A stretch of DNA of 64,000 nt, taken from positions 248,001 to 312,000 of the forward strand of contig JAIXWF010000003.1 of the NCBI GenBank assembly GCA_027482185.1. The letters run 5' to 3'. A model generated the notes under the pieces. That model was not told where the DNA came from. It searched no databases and saw only the letters and a list, made by a program, of their open reading frames with translations. The stretch is from Opitutaceae bacterium (GTDB taxonomy: Bacteria > Verrucomicrobiota > Verrucomicrobiia > Opitutales > Opitutaceae). The position numbers were made by a program, and so were the translations under genes. Shown in pieces: positions 8,585 to 17,437 of the stretch (position 1 is its first letter; each line of letters begins with the position of its first letter).

Positions 8585-9382
8585 GCGCGGTTCCAGCTCC
8601 GGGATCCGCGACCCGAGAACCAATTCGCGCGGCGTACCGGAACCCGGATACAGCCAGGCCTGGCCCGCGAGCAGCCGGGTTTCGCCGCGGTGCAACCGCA
8701 CGATCGACGCGTTGCCCAGACCGAGCACCGTCTCGCCGGGATTGAACTTCTGGTACAGGAGGATCTTGGCCCGGCGCCCGTCGAACTCGCCCTTCGGCTC
8801 GGGGGCCGGATGGTGCGGATTGATCACGGCGGGAAACACCGCAAGAGCCGCGCGCGAGGGCACGTCCGTCACGGGAAAATCGTTCGTCGTGCCGATGAGG
8901 AGGCCGGCCACGTTGGCCCCGGCGCTGGCGCCGCCGCTGGGAATTCCCGCCAGCGTGCGCTCGCGGATCAAGTCCAGCTGCCCGGTCCGCGCCAGTTCGG
9001 CGAGCAACACGAAAGTCTCGCCGCCGCCGATGAAGATGCCGTCGGCCCGCCGCAGCAGCGCGAGGGCCCCGGCGGCATCGCTCCGGTGCAGCGAGACCGC
9101 CTCGACCGGACCGAGTTCGGCGAATGCTTTCTTCAGACGCACTTCCATCCGATCGCGGTCGGCGGGATGCGAGGCATGCAGCACCAGCGCGACCGTGCGG
9201 CACGCACCGTAGTGGAGCCGCATCGCGTCCAGGACCGACGGCGCAAACGAATCACCGGCCATCATCGTCCCGCCGCAGACAAGAACCGAAGCCTGCGGCG
9301 ACGTCCGAAACACCGGCGCGGCGGCCGCGGTACCGGCCGCAAGAGCCGCCACCGTCAGGAAAATTCGAACAAGAAAACGCAT
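8582..9382 (-). CDS. exported peptidase E-like (S51 family) protein
   Basis: A 266-residue protein of the PepE/cyanophycinase class (S51, class I glutamine-amidotransferase fold). The nucleophile serine lies in G-G-A-S-A-G-A-N-V, followed by the T-T-N-D-F-P-V segment seen in PepE; I-F-I-G-G-G-E-T and I-N-P-H-H are also family-like. PepE itself is a cytoplasmic Asp-Xaa dipeptidase, but this copy starts with a clear signal peptide (M-R-F-L-V-R-I-F-L-T-V-A-A-L-A-A-G, cleavage near A-A-A-A-P). It would therefore act in the periplasm or outside. The start at 9382 was chosen because the signal peptide begins there. Substrate unknown; alpha-aspartyl peptides and cyanophycin-like polymers are candidates. 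Confidence 0.82.
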   Translation of the reverse strand: MRFLVRIFLTVAALAAGTAAAAPVFRTSPQASVLVCGGTMMAGDSFAPSVLDAMRLHYGACRTVALVLHASHPADRDRMEVRLKKAFAELGPVEAVSLHRSDAAGALALLRRADGIFIGGGETFVLLAELARTGQLDLIRERTLAGIPSGGASAGANVAGLLIGTTNDFPVTDVPSRAALAVFPAVINPHHPAPEPKGEFDGRRAKILLYQKFNPGETVLGLGNASIVRLHRGETRLLAGQAWLYPGSGTPRELVLGSRIPELEPR

Positions 9383-9576
9383 GGAAAATCCGGGGCCGGT
9401 CCGGTTGCCGGCGGCGCCTCGCGGGCGCGGACTCAAGCGCCGCGCAGGCAAATGCCGCAAGGCCAATTCCCTGCGCGGGAGACCAAACCGCAATTTTCAG
9501 CGCGTTTCATGACACCCGGCCGCTCCTCGCGATCGCGATTGAATCCCGCCCGGCCGACCGTTCTTTTCGCGGCCGC

Positions 9577-9987
9577 ATGGCCCAACACCTCGGCGCACTT
9601 TCCCTTCTGGTCCGCGACTATGACGAGGCGCTCGCATACTACTGCGGGGTCCTCGGCTTTTCGTGTGTCGAAGACACGGATCTCGGCGGCGGCAAGCGCT
9701 GGGTGCTCGTCGCTCCGCCGGGCGCGAAAGAATGCAGCCTCCTGCTCGCGCGCGCGACCACCCCGGAACAGGCCGCGGCGATCGGGCACCAGTCCGGCGG
9801 ACGCGTTTTCCTCTTCCTGCACACCGACGATTTCGCGCGCGACCACCGCCGCTACCGCGAACACGGGGTGCGTTTTCTCGAGGAGCCGCGCCACGAGCCC
9901 TACGGCACCGTCGCCGTCTTCGCGGATCTCTACGGCAACCGCTGGGACCTGCTCGAACTGCGCCCGCGGACCGCCGCGCCGGCGTGA
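9577..9987 (+). CDS. VOC-family (glyoxalase/bleomycin-resistance fold) protein
   Basis: A 136-residue single-domain vicinal-oxygen-chelate protein. Features: an N-terminal strand with His4, L-L-V-R-D-Y-D-E-A-L-A-Y-Y-C-G-V-L-G-F (about 9-27), and the C-terminal F-A-D-L-Y-G-N-R-W-D-L-L-E-L that supplies the conserved Glu near the end. This matches the common cytoplasmic VOC type of 120-140 residues. The substrate cannot be assigned. It diverges from the exported peptidase (194-base gap with no array) and converges on the amidohydrolase with only 13 bases between the stops. Confidence 0.85.
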   Translation: MAQHLGALSLLVRDYDEALAYYCGVLGFSCVEDTDLGGGKRWVLVAPPGAKECSLLLARATTPEQAAAIGHQSGGRVFLFLHTDDFARDHRRYREHGVRFLEEPRHEPYGTVAVFADLYGNRWDLLELRPRTAAPA

Positions 9988-10000
9988 GCCGTGGCGCCGT

Positions 10001-11080
10001 TCAGGGCGGGAAACCCGTCCGATCGAGCGAAGGAAACAGCTTCAGGGCGTTGCGGTAATAGACGTGCTTCAGCACGTCGTCCGGCAGGTCGAGGCCGTAC
10101 ATTTTCCAGATCCCGTGGTACTTCCGGATCGGGTCGAAATACTCGTCGTCGGTCTCGAAGAGCCGGAAGTACACGTGGTATTCGGAAACATTGTACGCGT
10201 CTTTGCCGAAGAGAATCCGGTCGCGGTACTTCTCGAAAAACCGCCGCGCCGCCCGCGGCTGCCGTCCGAGGGCGCTCGTGATCGCGCCGGTCTCGACGTA
10301 CACGTTGGGCAGGCGGTCCAGCAGTTCGCCGAGCCGGCCGAGATCGTCCGTGAGCCAGCCGAAATGCGCGTTGATGAAGATCGTCTTCGGGTGCTTCGCG
10401 AAGAGCCGGTGCTGTTCCTCGATCAGCTGCTCCCACGTGAACTTGGTCTGCTCCGACTGATTGCGGTTCGCCCGCAGCTTCAGCTCGAGCCAGCGCTCGT
10501 TCGATTTGTCCATCGGCTGGAACAGTCCCCACGGGTCGCCGGTGTGGATCAGCACGGGGATTCTGTGTTTCGCGCAGACCTCCCACACGCCGTCGAACCG
10601 CGGATCGTCGACCGGCACGCGGCCTTTGGCGTCCGTCAGCATCATGCCGAGGTGTTTCCAGACCTTGAGCCCGATCGCGCCCGCCTTGATGTCGGCCTCG
10701 ACCTGCGCGGCGGCGCGCGCCGGGAAGTCGGGGGCGTCGAGATTCGTGTAGTCGATGTTGGTCATCACCGCGAAGCGCGCCGGCGCGTGGGCCGACATCG
10801 CGCCGTGCGCGTTCACGACCCATTTGCCGTGGCCGCCGCCGACCGGCGAGTTGACGAGGATCCGCATGTTCAGGCTGTCCATGTCCGCGATCAGCTGCTG
10901 GAGCTTCGCGGTCCCGACTTCGCGCTGGTGATTGTGGACGTCGATGAACGGGTACTTCGCCCGGGTCACCTTGTGCTCCGGCACGCGGAGCGTCGACTTG
11001 GGTTCGAACTCCTCGATCGACATGGTCTGGGCGGCGGCCGGCACGGCGAGGGCCAGCAGGGCGGGAAGAAATCGGCGCAT
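10001..11080 (-). CDS. exported amidohydrolase-family protein
   Basis: A 359-residue metal-dependent hydrolase or decarboxylase of the amidohydrolase-2 class (TIM-barrel). Signal peptide M-R-R-F-L-P-A-L-L-A-L-A-V-P-A-A-A-Q. Metal-site motifs: F-I-D-V-H-N-H (about 45-51), I-H-T-G-D-P, N-A-H-F-G-W and the Asp in L-F-G-K-D-A-Y-N. Relatives are often annotated as predicted TIM-barrel hydrolases, and the true reaction is unknown. Upstream of its start the strand carries a short pyrimidine-rich heptad run (11083-11104) rather than a ribosome-binding site. Confidence 0.83.
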   Translation of the reverse strand: MRRFLPALLALAVPAAAQTMSIEEFEPKSTLRVPEHKVTRAKYPFIDVHNHQREVGTAKLQQLIADMDSLNMRILVNSPVGGGHGKWVVNAHGAMSAHAPARFAVMTNIDYTNLDAPDFPARAAAQVEADIKAGAIGLKVWKHLGMMLTDAKGRVPVDDPRFDGVWEVCAKHRIPVLIHTGDPWGLFQPMDKSNERWLELKLRANRNQSEQTKFTWEQLIEEQHRLFAKHPKTIFINAHFGWLTDDLGRLGELLDRLPNVYVETGAITSALGRQPRAARRFFEKYRDRILFGKDAYNVSEYHVYFRLFETDDEYFDPIRKYHGIWKMYGLDLPDDVLKHVYYRNALKLFPSLDRTGFPP

Positions 11081-11218
11081 GGGAAAACGGGAAACGGGAC
11101 GACGCGGGGGAACGCCGAGGTCATGACGGCAACCGCCGGCGGTTCAAAGCGCGAAATGCTCCGGTCAAAGCGGCCGTCGACCTTGCGGCCGCGCCGCGAA
11201 CCGCCACCGTGCCGCCCC

Positions 11219-11899
11219 ATGGCATCGTCGTCCCCCGTCGTCGCCGGCGTCGATGTCGGCGCCCCGCGCAAAGGCTTCCACGGCGTCGCACTGCAGGGCA
11301 CGCGGCTCGCGGGACAGTTGCGCACCGCCGATCCCGCCGCGGTGCTCGCCTGGTGCCGCATGCTCGGCGTCGTCGCGGTCGCGGTCGACGCCCCGTGCCG
11401 TTGGCGCGGACCGAGCGCCCCGCGCGCCGCGGAAACCGCCCTCGCCCGTGCCGGCATCGCGTGTTTCCTGACGCCGACGGAGGCCCGCGCCCGCGGCCAC
11501 CCGTTCTATACCTGGATGGTGGCGGGCGCGGCGCTCTACACCGCGCTCGCAGCCGACTATCCGCTGCTCGGCGATCCGGCGCGGGCCCGGCGCGACCGCT
11601 GCGCCGTCGAAACGTTTCCCCAGGCCGCCGCCTGCGCCCTCGCCGGCCGGATCGTGTCCGCCCGCGACAAAGCAACCATCCGGCCCGCGCTGCTCCGCGC
11701 CCGAGGTCTCGATGTCGCCGATCTGAAATCGATCGACGCCGTCGACGCCGCCCTCTGCGCCCTCGCCGCCGCCGATCTCTGTGCAGGGCGGGCCACGCTG
11801 TATGGCGACGCCGCCGACGGTTTCATCGCCGTGCCCGCCGGTCCGCGAATTCCGTTGGCAGGCTCGGCCCGGCGGCGAAAAGCTGACGCCACCCCATGA
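11219..11899 (+). CDS. DUF429-family protein
   Basis: A 226-residue protein of the DUF429 type (predicted RNase H-like nuclease fold). It opens with A-G-V-D-V-G-A-P-R-K-G-F-H and has a second acidic motif, V-A-V-D-A-P-C-R-W-R-G, then V-E-T-F-P-Q-A-A and a closing acidic D-A-V-D-A-A-L-C-A helix. These are the conserved Asp/Glu positions of the family. No experimental role is known to me. Its stop overlaps the next start by 4 bases (ATGA), so it is co-transcribed with the Gfo/Idh oxidoreductase. The start is the ATG just before A-S-S-S-P-V-V-A-G-V-D. Confidence 0.78.
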   Translation: MASSSPVVAGVDVGAPRKGFHGVALQGTRLAGQLRTADPAAVLAWCRMLGVVAVAVDAPCRWRGPSAPRAAETALARAGIACFLTPTEARARGHPFYTWMVAGAALYTALAADYPLLGDPARARRDRCAVETFPQAAACALAGRIVSARDKATIRPALLRARGLDVADLKSIDAVDAALCALAAADLCAGRATLYGDAADGFIAVPAGPRIPLAGSARRRKADATP

Positions 11900-13008
11900 C
11901 CCGTCGCCTGCTTTGCCTGCTCGCCTGCCTCGCGTTCGGTCCCGGCGGCTTCGCCGCCGAAACCGCCGCGCCCCCGCCCCTCCCCGTGCTGCTCGCCGGG
12001 CTCGCCCACGGGCACGCCGGCGGTTTCCTGCGCCAGCACGATCCCGAGATTCTCCGCATCGCCGGCGTGTGGGAGCCCGACGACACCGTCTGGGCCAAGT
12101 ACGCGAAGCAACCCCACCTCCAGGGCGTTCCGCGCCACAAACACCTCGCCGCCGCCGTCGCCATGCCCGGGCTCGGCGCAGTCTGGGCCTTCTCGGACAC
12201 GCGCACGCACCTCGAGGTCGTCCGCGCCGCCGCCCCGCGCGGGCTGCATGTCATCGTCGAAAAGCCGCTCGCGGTCTCGTGGGCCGACGCCGCCGAGATG
12301 GCCGCCCTCGCCCGGCGCCACGGCACCCTCGTGCTGACCAACTACGAGACGAGCTGGTATCCAAGTTTCGACGACGTGCACCGCCTCGTCGCGCCCGGCG
12401 GCCCGCTCGGCCCCATCCGCCAGATCTACGCGCACGCGGGCCACGAGGGACCGGTCAAGATCCGGGTCGGTCCCGAGTTCCTCGCCTGGCTGCGCGACCC
12501 GGTCCGCGCGGGCGGCGGCGCCCTCTTTGATTTCGGCTGCTACGGGGCCAACCTCGCCACCTGGTGGTTCGGCAACCGCGCGCCCGTCGCCGTGTCCGCG
12601 CACACGTCGCGGTTCGACGCCGTCAACTACCCCGACTGCGACGACCACGCCGTCATCCAACTCGTGTATCCGGAAATGCAAGTCACGGTCATCGGCTCGT
12701 GGCATTGGCCCTTCGCGCGCAAGGACGTCGCGGTCTACGGCGAATCGGGCTCCGTCGTCACCGTCAACGACCGCGCGTATTCGCTCCGCACCGGCCGCAA
12801 GCCCGCGGAAGCCCTCGAGGCGAAGTCCCCGCGCCGCCAGCCCCACGCCTGGCTCGCCGCCGCGGTCCGCGCCGGCCGCGACCCCGTGGAGGATCCGTCC
12901 TCCCTGGCCAACAATCTCATCGTGATGCGCATCCTCGAGGCCGCACGGCGCTCCGCCGCCGAAGGCCGCACGATCCCGCTCGCCGAAATCGCCCCCGCCG
13001 CGCCCTGA
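11896..13008 (+). CDS. exported Gfo/Idh/MocA-family oxidoreductase
   Basis: A 370-residue NAD(P)-dependent oxidoreductase of the Gfo/Idh/MocA family. A signal peptide (L-L-C-L-L-A-C-L-A-F-G ... F-A-A-E) precedes the Rossmann domain (V-L-L-A-G-L-A-H-G-H-A). The catalytic-core motif is V-I-V-E-K-P-L-A (Lys about 120), and the C-terminal half has G-G-G-A-L-F-D-F-G-C-Y-G. Exported members of this family are frequent in Verrucomicrobiota and Planctomycetota and are thought to act on sugars. The Cys near residues 7-11 could be a lipoprotein cysteine, but the lipobox is not convincing. It overlaps the DUF429 gene by 4 bases and precedes the gluconolactonase-like gene by 14. Confidence 0.85.
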   Translation: MTRRLLCLLACLAFGPGGFAAETAAPPPLPVLLAGLAHGHAGGFLRQHDPEILRIAGVWEPDDTVWAKYAKQPHLQGVPRHKHLAAAVAMPGLGAVWAFSDTRTHLEVVRAAAPRGLHVIVEKPLAVSWADAAEMAALARRHGTLVLTNYETSWYPSFDDVHRLVAPGGPLGPIRQIYAHAGHEGPVKIRVGPEFLAWLRDPVRAGGGALFDFGCYGANLATWWFGNRAPVAVSAHTSRFDAVNYPDCDDHAVIQLVYPEMQVTVIGSWHWPFARKDVAVYGESGSVVTVNDRAYSLRTGRKPAEALEAKSPRRQPHAWLAAAVRAGRDPVEDPSSLANNLIVMRILEAARRSAAEGRTIPLAEIAPAAP

Positions 13009-13021
13009 GTTTCCCCACCCC

Positions 13022-13975
13022 ATGCCCTCCCTTCATTCCCGCCTCCTCGTCTTCGCCGTCTGCGCCGCCGCGACGGCCGCGCCCGCCGCCGACTTCCACG
13101 CCGACCAGCCCGAAGCTTTCGCCCGCCTCGTCGCGCCCGACGCCAAGCTCGAAAAGCTCGCCGGTGAGCTCGGTTTCACCGAAGGCCCGGTCTGGATCGC
13201 GGCCGGCGGTTACCTCGTGTTCAGCGACATCCCGGGCGACGAGCTGAAACGCTGGTCCCCGGCCGGCGGCCTCGCGTCCTTCCGGCGCCCGAGCCGCAAC
13301 GCCAACGGCAACACCGTCGACGCCGCCGGCCGCCTCATCACCTGCGAACACAGCGGCCGCCGCGTCGCTTTGCTCGAAGCTGACGGCACCCTGCGCACGC
13401 TCGTCGATTCCTTCGAAGGCCGGAAACTCAACTCGCCCAACGACGCCGTCGTGCGCCGCGACGGCTCGATCTACTTCACCGATCCCGACTACGGCCTGAA
13501 GAACAAACCCGGCACCCGCGAGAAGGAGGGCAAGGAGCAACCGGGCAACTTCGTCTACCGCCACGATCCGAAAACCGGCCGCACGACGGCGCTGGTGAAG
13601 GATTTTTCCCATCCCAACGGCCTCGCGTTTTCGCCGGACGAAACGCGGCTCTACATCGCCGACTCGGGCGCGCCGAAGCACATCCGCGTCTTCAACGTCG
13701 CCGCCGACGGCACGCTGACGGACGGCAAGGTCTTCCATACCCTCGATGCCGGCGTGCCCGACGGCATCCGCGTGGACCGCGACGGCCGGGTTTGGACGAC
13801 GGCCGGCGACGGCGTGCACATCCTTGCTCCGGACGGTCGCCGGATCGGCAAGATCCTTGTCCCCGAAGCGCCGGCCAACCTGACCTTCGGCGGCGCGGAC
13901 GGGCAGACGCTCTTCGTCACGGCCCGGAAATCGCTCTACGCGATCCGCGTCGGGGTCGCGGGCGCCGGCCGCTGA
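13022..13975 (+). CDS. exported SMP-30/gluconolactonase-like propeller enzyme
   Basis: A 317-residue six-bladed propeller of the SMP-30/gluconolactonase/LRE family with a signal peptide (residues 1-22, ending A-P-A-A-D). Motifs: F-T-E-G-P-V-W with the metal-binding Glu, K-L-N-S-P-N-D-A-V-V with the conserved Asn-Asp pair, H-P-N-G-L-A-F-S-P-D-E and P-D-G-I-R-V-D-R-D-G. The likely reaction is hydrolysis of a sugar lactone. This fits the oxidoreductase immediately upstream, which could form such a lactone in the periplasm. That pairing is inference from adjacency. The start ATG is preceded by a C-rich tract with no Shine-Dalgarno. Confidence 0.88.
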   Translation: MPSLHSRLLVFAVCAAATAAPAADFHADQPEAFARLVAPDAKLEKLAGELGFTEGPVWIAAGGYLVFSDIPGDELKRWSPAGGLASFRRPSRNANGNTVDAAGRLITCEHSGRRVALLEADGTLRTLVDSFEGRKLNSPNDAVVRRDGSIYFTDPDYGLKNKPGTREKEGKEQPGNFVYRHDPKTGRTTALVKDFSHPNGLAFSPDETRLYIADSGAPKHIRVFNVAADGTLTDGKVFHTLDAGVPDGIRVDRDGRVWTTAGDGVHILAPDGRRIGKILVPEAPANLTFGGADGQTLFVTARKSLYAIRVGVAGAGR

Positions 13976-13991
13976 CCGCCGCGCGGCGGCG

Positions 13992-16454
13992 TCACGCCGC
14001 GGGCTCCGCGAGCGCGCGCTGCAGGTTTTCCGCGAGCGTTTCGAAGTTGAATGGCTTCTGCACGAAACCGGCCAAACCCTTGCCGAGGAAATGGGCGACC
14101 GTTTCCTCTTCGTTGAAGCCGCTCATGAGCACGACGCGGACCCCGGGCCGGATCCGGCGCATCTCGGCGAAAGCCTTGCGGCCGTCGAGCCGCGGCATCG
14201 TCAGGTCCATCAGCACGGCGCGAAAGCGGTCCGGCTCGCGGGCAAACAGATCCACGCCCTCCTGGCCGTCGCCGGCCGCGACGACGTCGAAGCCGAGCCG
14301 CTGCAGCAACTGGGTCGCCGTGGTCCGCACGGTTTCCTCGTCGTCGACCACCAGGACCGTACCCCAGCCGCGCCAGACGGGGCCGGTCTGACCGGCGGCT
14401 CCGTCGGATTCGATCGCCCCCGCGGCGCGCGGAAACAGCACCTTGAACGTCGTGCCCTGGCCCGGTTCGGAGTAGAGTTTGAGCGCCCCCTTGTGGCCGC
14501 GGACAATGCCGAGCACGGCCGCCAAGCCGAGGCCGCGGCCGGTGAACTTGGTCGTGAAAAACGGATCGAAAATCCGGGCGCGGGTCGCGGCATCCATGCC
14601 GCAGCCGTTGTCCGAAACCTCGAGGTAGACGTAGTCGCCCTGGGGAATTTCCGGGGCGAGCACCGTGCCGACCAGGTAGTCCCGGTCGACCTTCATCAGG
14701 CCGGTACCGAGCCCGATCACGCCGCCGCGTTCGCCGATGGCCTCGGAAGCATTGATCACCAGATTCATGATCACTTGCCGCAGCTGCGTGGCATCGGCCG
14801 CGATGGGCGGCAGGTCGGAGCCGAGCCGGAACTGCAGGACCGCGTGCTTGCCGATCGACAGCTGGAGGAGCTGCGTCGTGTCCTCGACCAGCGCGTTCAA
14901 CGAGAGCGTGCGGATCACGAAGCGGCCCCGGCCCGAATAGGCCAGCATCTGGCGGCAAAGATCGGCGGCCCGGTGCGAGCTGCGCCGGATCGTTTCCAAC
15001 GGCCCGTGCGCCGGCGCGCCGGGCGGCAGGTCCATCCCCGCCAGCGTGGCGTTGCCGAGGATCCCCGTGAGCAGATTGTTGAAATCGTGGGCGATCCCGC
15101 CGGCCAGCACGCCCAGACTCTCGAGTTTTTGCGTTTCCTGGACCCTGCGCTCCAGCGCCTCGAGCGCTTCGTCGGCCCGGCGCCGCTGGGTGATATCGGT
15201 GATGAAGCCGTGCCACAGGGTCGCGCCGTCCGGTTCCCGCTGCGGCAGCGCATTGCCGTGGATCCAACGCTCCTCGCCGTCGGGCAACCGGATGCGATAT
15301 TCGCACTGCAACGGCGCCAGCGTCCGGGCCGATTCGCGGATCGAGGCCGCCACGTGCGGGGCGTCCGCGGGATCGATCAGGTCGAAGATCGGTTGCGCGT
15401 CCTGCCGGACCGCTTCCGGAACGAGACCGTAGATCTGCCGGATCGCGTCGCTGGCAAACGGCAGACTGACGCGGCCGTCGGGGCCGAGCCGGATCTGGCA
15501 GACGAGCCCCGGCACGCGGTCCGCGATCTTCCGCAACAGTGTCTCGGTCCGGCGCACCTCGCGGGTCCGCCGCAGCAGGACGACCGCCAGCCAGACCGTG
15601 CCCGCCAGCAGCACCGACAACCCCACGATCCAGGCGACCAGCAAACGTTGCCGCCGTTGTTCGCCCGCCAGTTCGCCGATGACGTCCGTCGAGAGGCTGG
15701 GAAAAAACGCCCAACGCTCCAGGATCCGCAGGACCGTGCCGTCCTCCACCATCGGCTGCATCGCGCGGCGCAACTCGTCGGCGACGGCAGCCCGGTCGCT
15801 CCGGGCCGAGATCCCCAGCTGCCGCTGCGGCGCCCGGTTCGGCAAAATCCGGAATGCCGGATGCCCGCCGCCCCCCAGCAACAGCGTGGTGACGGCGTAC
15901 TGGTCCACGAACGCCGCGTCCGCCTCGCCCGCCGTCAACCGGCGCACCGCCTCCCGGCTGTCCGGCGTCGGTACGCGCACGAAGTCGGGCAGCAGGACCG
16001 TCAGGGTATCCCGCAGCGCGGCGTAATCGGCATAGCTCACGCGCGCCGCCACCAGATCCGCCAGCGTCCGGATCGGGCTGTCCGCGCGGACCAAAAAGCA
16101 GCTTTCGGTCTGCAAAAACGGCGCCGACAAGTGGTACGTTTGCCGCCGGTCGCGCCGGAGCGTCTGCAGGACCCACAGGTCCATCGCGGCTTGGTTGAAA
16201 CCGCGGCCGTGCACCCATTCGAGCCGGATGCCCGCCCGCCGCGCCGCCTCCTGCACCAATTCGACGGCCAAGCCCGCCGGCTGGCCGTCGGATCCCGCGA
16301 AGTGCAGCGGCTCGTCGTTGCCGTAGCCGATCCGGTAAACCGTTTCCCGGTCGATCGGCGCGGGCCGCAGCCACAGCCACGCGATCGCCGCCAGCAGCAG
16401 ACCTGCTGCCGCCGGCCAGACGAGGCGGGACCGAAATCCGGAGGGCAGTGCCAT
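13992..16454 (-). CDS. hybrid sensor histidine kinase with periplasmic solute-binding domain
   Basis: An 820-residue hybrid kinase. Domains in order: N-terminal membrane segment (about 10-30), extracytoplasmic SBP_bac_3-type solute-binding domain (about 40-260, with a Y-R-I-G-Y-G-N-D-E-P start), second membrane helix (about 270-295), PAS domain, HisKA with His456 in G-G-I-A-H-D-F-N-N, HATPase with D-N-G-C-G-M-D and G-R-G-L-G-L, and a C-terminal receiver with phospho-acceptor Asp750 in V-L-M-D-L-T-M-P. Amino acids or similar small solutes are the usual ligands of this binding domain. The start at ATG 16454 was preferred over one 18 codons earlier because the membrane anchor follows directly. 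No separate response regulator lies beside it. Confidence 0.88.
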   Translation of the reverse strand: MALPSGFRSRLVWPAAAGLLLAAIAWLWLRPAPIDRETVYRIGYGNDEPLHFAGSDGQPAGLAVELVQEAARRAGIRLEWVHGRGFNQAAMDLWVLQTLRRDRRQTYHLSAPFLQTESCFLVRADSPIRTLADLVAARVSYADYAALRDTLTVLLPDFVRVPTPDSREAVRRLTAGEADAAFVDQYAVTTLLLGGGGHPAFRILPNRAPQRQLGISARSDRAAVADELRRAMQPMVEDGTVLRILERWAFFPSLSTDVIGELAGEQRRQRLLVAWIVGLSVLLAGTVWLAVVLLRRTREVRRTETLLRKIADRVPGLVCQIRLGPDGRVSLPFASDAIRQIYGLVPEAVRQDAQPIFDLIDPADAPHVAASIRESARTLAPLQCEYRIRLPDGEERWIHGNALPQREPDGATLWHGFITDITQRRRADEALEALERRVQETQKLESLGVLAGGIAHDFNNLLTGILGNATLAGMDLPPGAPAHGPLETIRRSSHRAADLCRQMLAYSGRGRFVIRTLSLNALVEDTTQLLQLSIGKHAVLQFRLGSDLPPIAADATQLRQVIMNLVINASEAIGERGGVIGLGTGLMKVDRDYLVGTVLAPEIPQGDYVYLEVSDNGCGMDAATRARIFDPFFTTKFTGRGLGLAAVLGIVRGHKGALKLYSEPGQGTTFKVLFPRAAGAIESDGAAGQTGPVWRGWGTVLVVDDEETVRTTATQLLQRLGFDVVAAGDGQEGVDLFAREPDRFRAVLMDLTMPRLDGRKAFAEMRRIRPGVRVVLMSGFNEEETVAHFLGKGLAGFVQKPFNFETLAENLQRALAEPAA

Positions 16455-16509
16455 CGCGAATCCGACTAAGGCAGGTTGCCGCCGGAGTCCGAGCTCAATC
16501 CCCGCCACC

Positions 16510-17403
16510 TCAGGCTCCGGCCGGCCAGAACCGGTTCAGTTTGCCGCGCACGAAGCGCACGCTCTCGGCCAATTGCTCCATGCCGTCGACGCCGTCCTCG
16601 ATGCTCACCCAGCTGTCGAAGCCCGCGCCCTTCAGCTCGGTGAAGATCGCGTCGTAGTCGTTGAGGCCGCGTCCGATCGTCCCGTGCCGCAGGCGTTTCG
16701 CGTAGCCCTCCGCGCCGCCTTCCTCGCGCCGCAGGTCCTCGAGCGTGCCCTCGATCAGATAGCGGTCGCTCGCGTGCATCGTGACAACGCGGTGTTTCAC
16801 GCGACGGAGCAGTTCCAGCGGATCGTCGCCGGCGAGAAACGCGTTGCTCGGATCGTAATTCACGCCGAAGCGCGGATGGCGGATGCGGTCCACGAGCTCG
16901 CAGAACACGTCCATTTTCTGCGCGAACTCGGGATAGGTCCAGAAGTCGTCCTTGTAGTGATTTTCGATGATCAGCGTGACGCCGCAGGCCTCCGCCTCGG
17001 GCAGGCAGGCCTCGATATTCGCGACGACCAAATCGAGCCCGGCGGCGCGCGACAGCTCCGGGCGGCGTTGGCCCGAGAGCACGCGGCAGTATTTCGCGCC
17101 GAGCGTCGCGGCCATGCGGATCCACGTTTTCTCCTGCTCGACTTCCTTCGCCCGCAGCACCGGATCGGGCTGCGAGAAATCGGGCGAACAGCACAGCATC
17201 GGGATCGTCAATCCCGCGGCCTCGACGTCGCGGCGCAGCTCCGGCCAACGCTTCGGATCCGCCAACTCGAGGAAACCGGCGTAGTACTCGAGGCCGTCGA
17301 CGCCGAGCGGCGCGGCCAGCTCGGTCCATTGCCGCAACGTCATCGTGCCCTCGCGGCACAGCGGGCGCATGAAGGCTTTCGGGAAGACGGCGAGACGGGG
17401 CAT
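16510..17403 (-). CDS. sugar phosphate isomerase/epimerase (TIM-barrel, AP endonuclease 2-like)
   Basis: A 297-residue TIM-barrel protein of the xylose-isomerase-like/hydroxypyruvate-isomerase group. Metal-ligand motifs: the Glu in L-I-I-E-N-H-Y, the Asp in V-N-Y-D-P-S-N, the His in V-T-M-H-A-S-D and the terminal Glu in V-S-I-E-D-G-V. Last gene of a four-gene minus-strand operon (decarboxylase, alcohol dehydrogenase, SDR, this gene), 34 bases after the SDR. A role as ketose isomerase or 3-epimerase in the same catabolic route is likely but not proven. The leader before its ATG is a short 7-base-period run (17411-17436) and contains no Shine-Dalgarno. Confidence 0.83.
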   Translation of the reverse strand: MPRLAVFPKAFMRPLCREGTMTLRQWTELAAPLGVDGLEYYAGFLELADPKRWPELRRDVEAAGLTIPMLCCSPDFSQPDPVLRAKEVEQEKTWIRMAATLGAKYCRVLSGQRRPELSRAAGLDLVVANIEACLPEAEACGVTLIIENHYKDDFWTYPEFAQKMDVFCELVDRIRHPRFGVNYDPSNAFLAGDDPLELLRRVKHRVVTMHASDRYLIEGTLEDLRREEGGAEGYAKRLRHGTIGRGLNDYDAIFTELKGAGFDSWVSIEDGVDGMEQLAESVRFVRGKLNRFWPAGA

Positions 17404-17410
17404 GGGGTTC

Positions 17411-17436
17411 GTAAAACGGAAATTCGAAAACGGAAA
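17411..17436 (-). repeat. short heptad run in an operon spacer
   Basis: On the minus strand this reads as about three and a half 7-base units of the type G-T-T-T-C-C-G / T-T-T-T-C-G-A / A-T-T-T-C-C-G. It resembles the pyrimidine-rich part of array family C. It fills nearly the whole spacer between the SDR stop and the isomerase start, eight bases from the ATG. Similar short runs precede the starts at 11080 and 61562. Confidence 0.5.
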
Positions 17437-17437
17437 C

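Noticed and set aside
8468-11218. The long plus-strand frame that continues upstream of the DUF429 gene
   Set aside because: The upstream part is antisense to the peptidase and amidohydrolase genes and lacks protein character; only the part from 11219 is coding.
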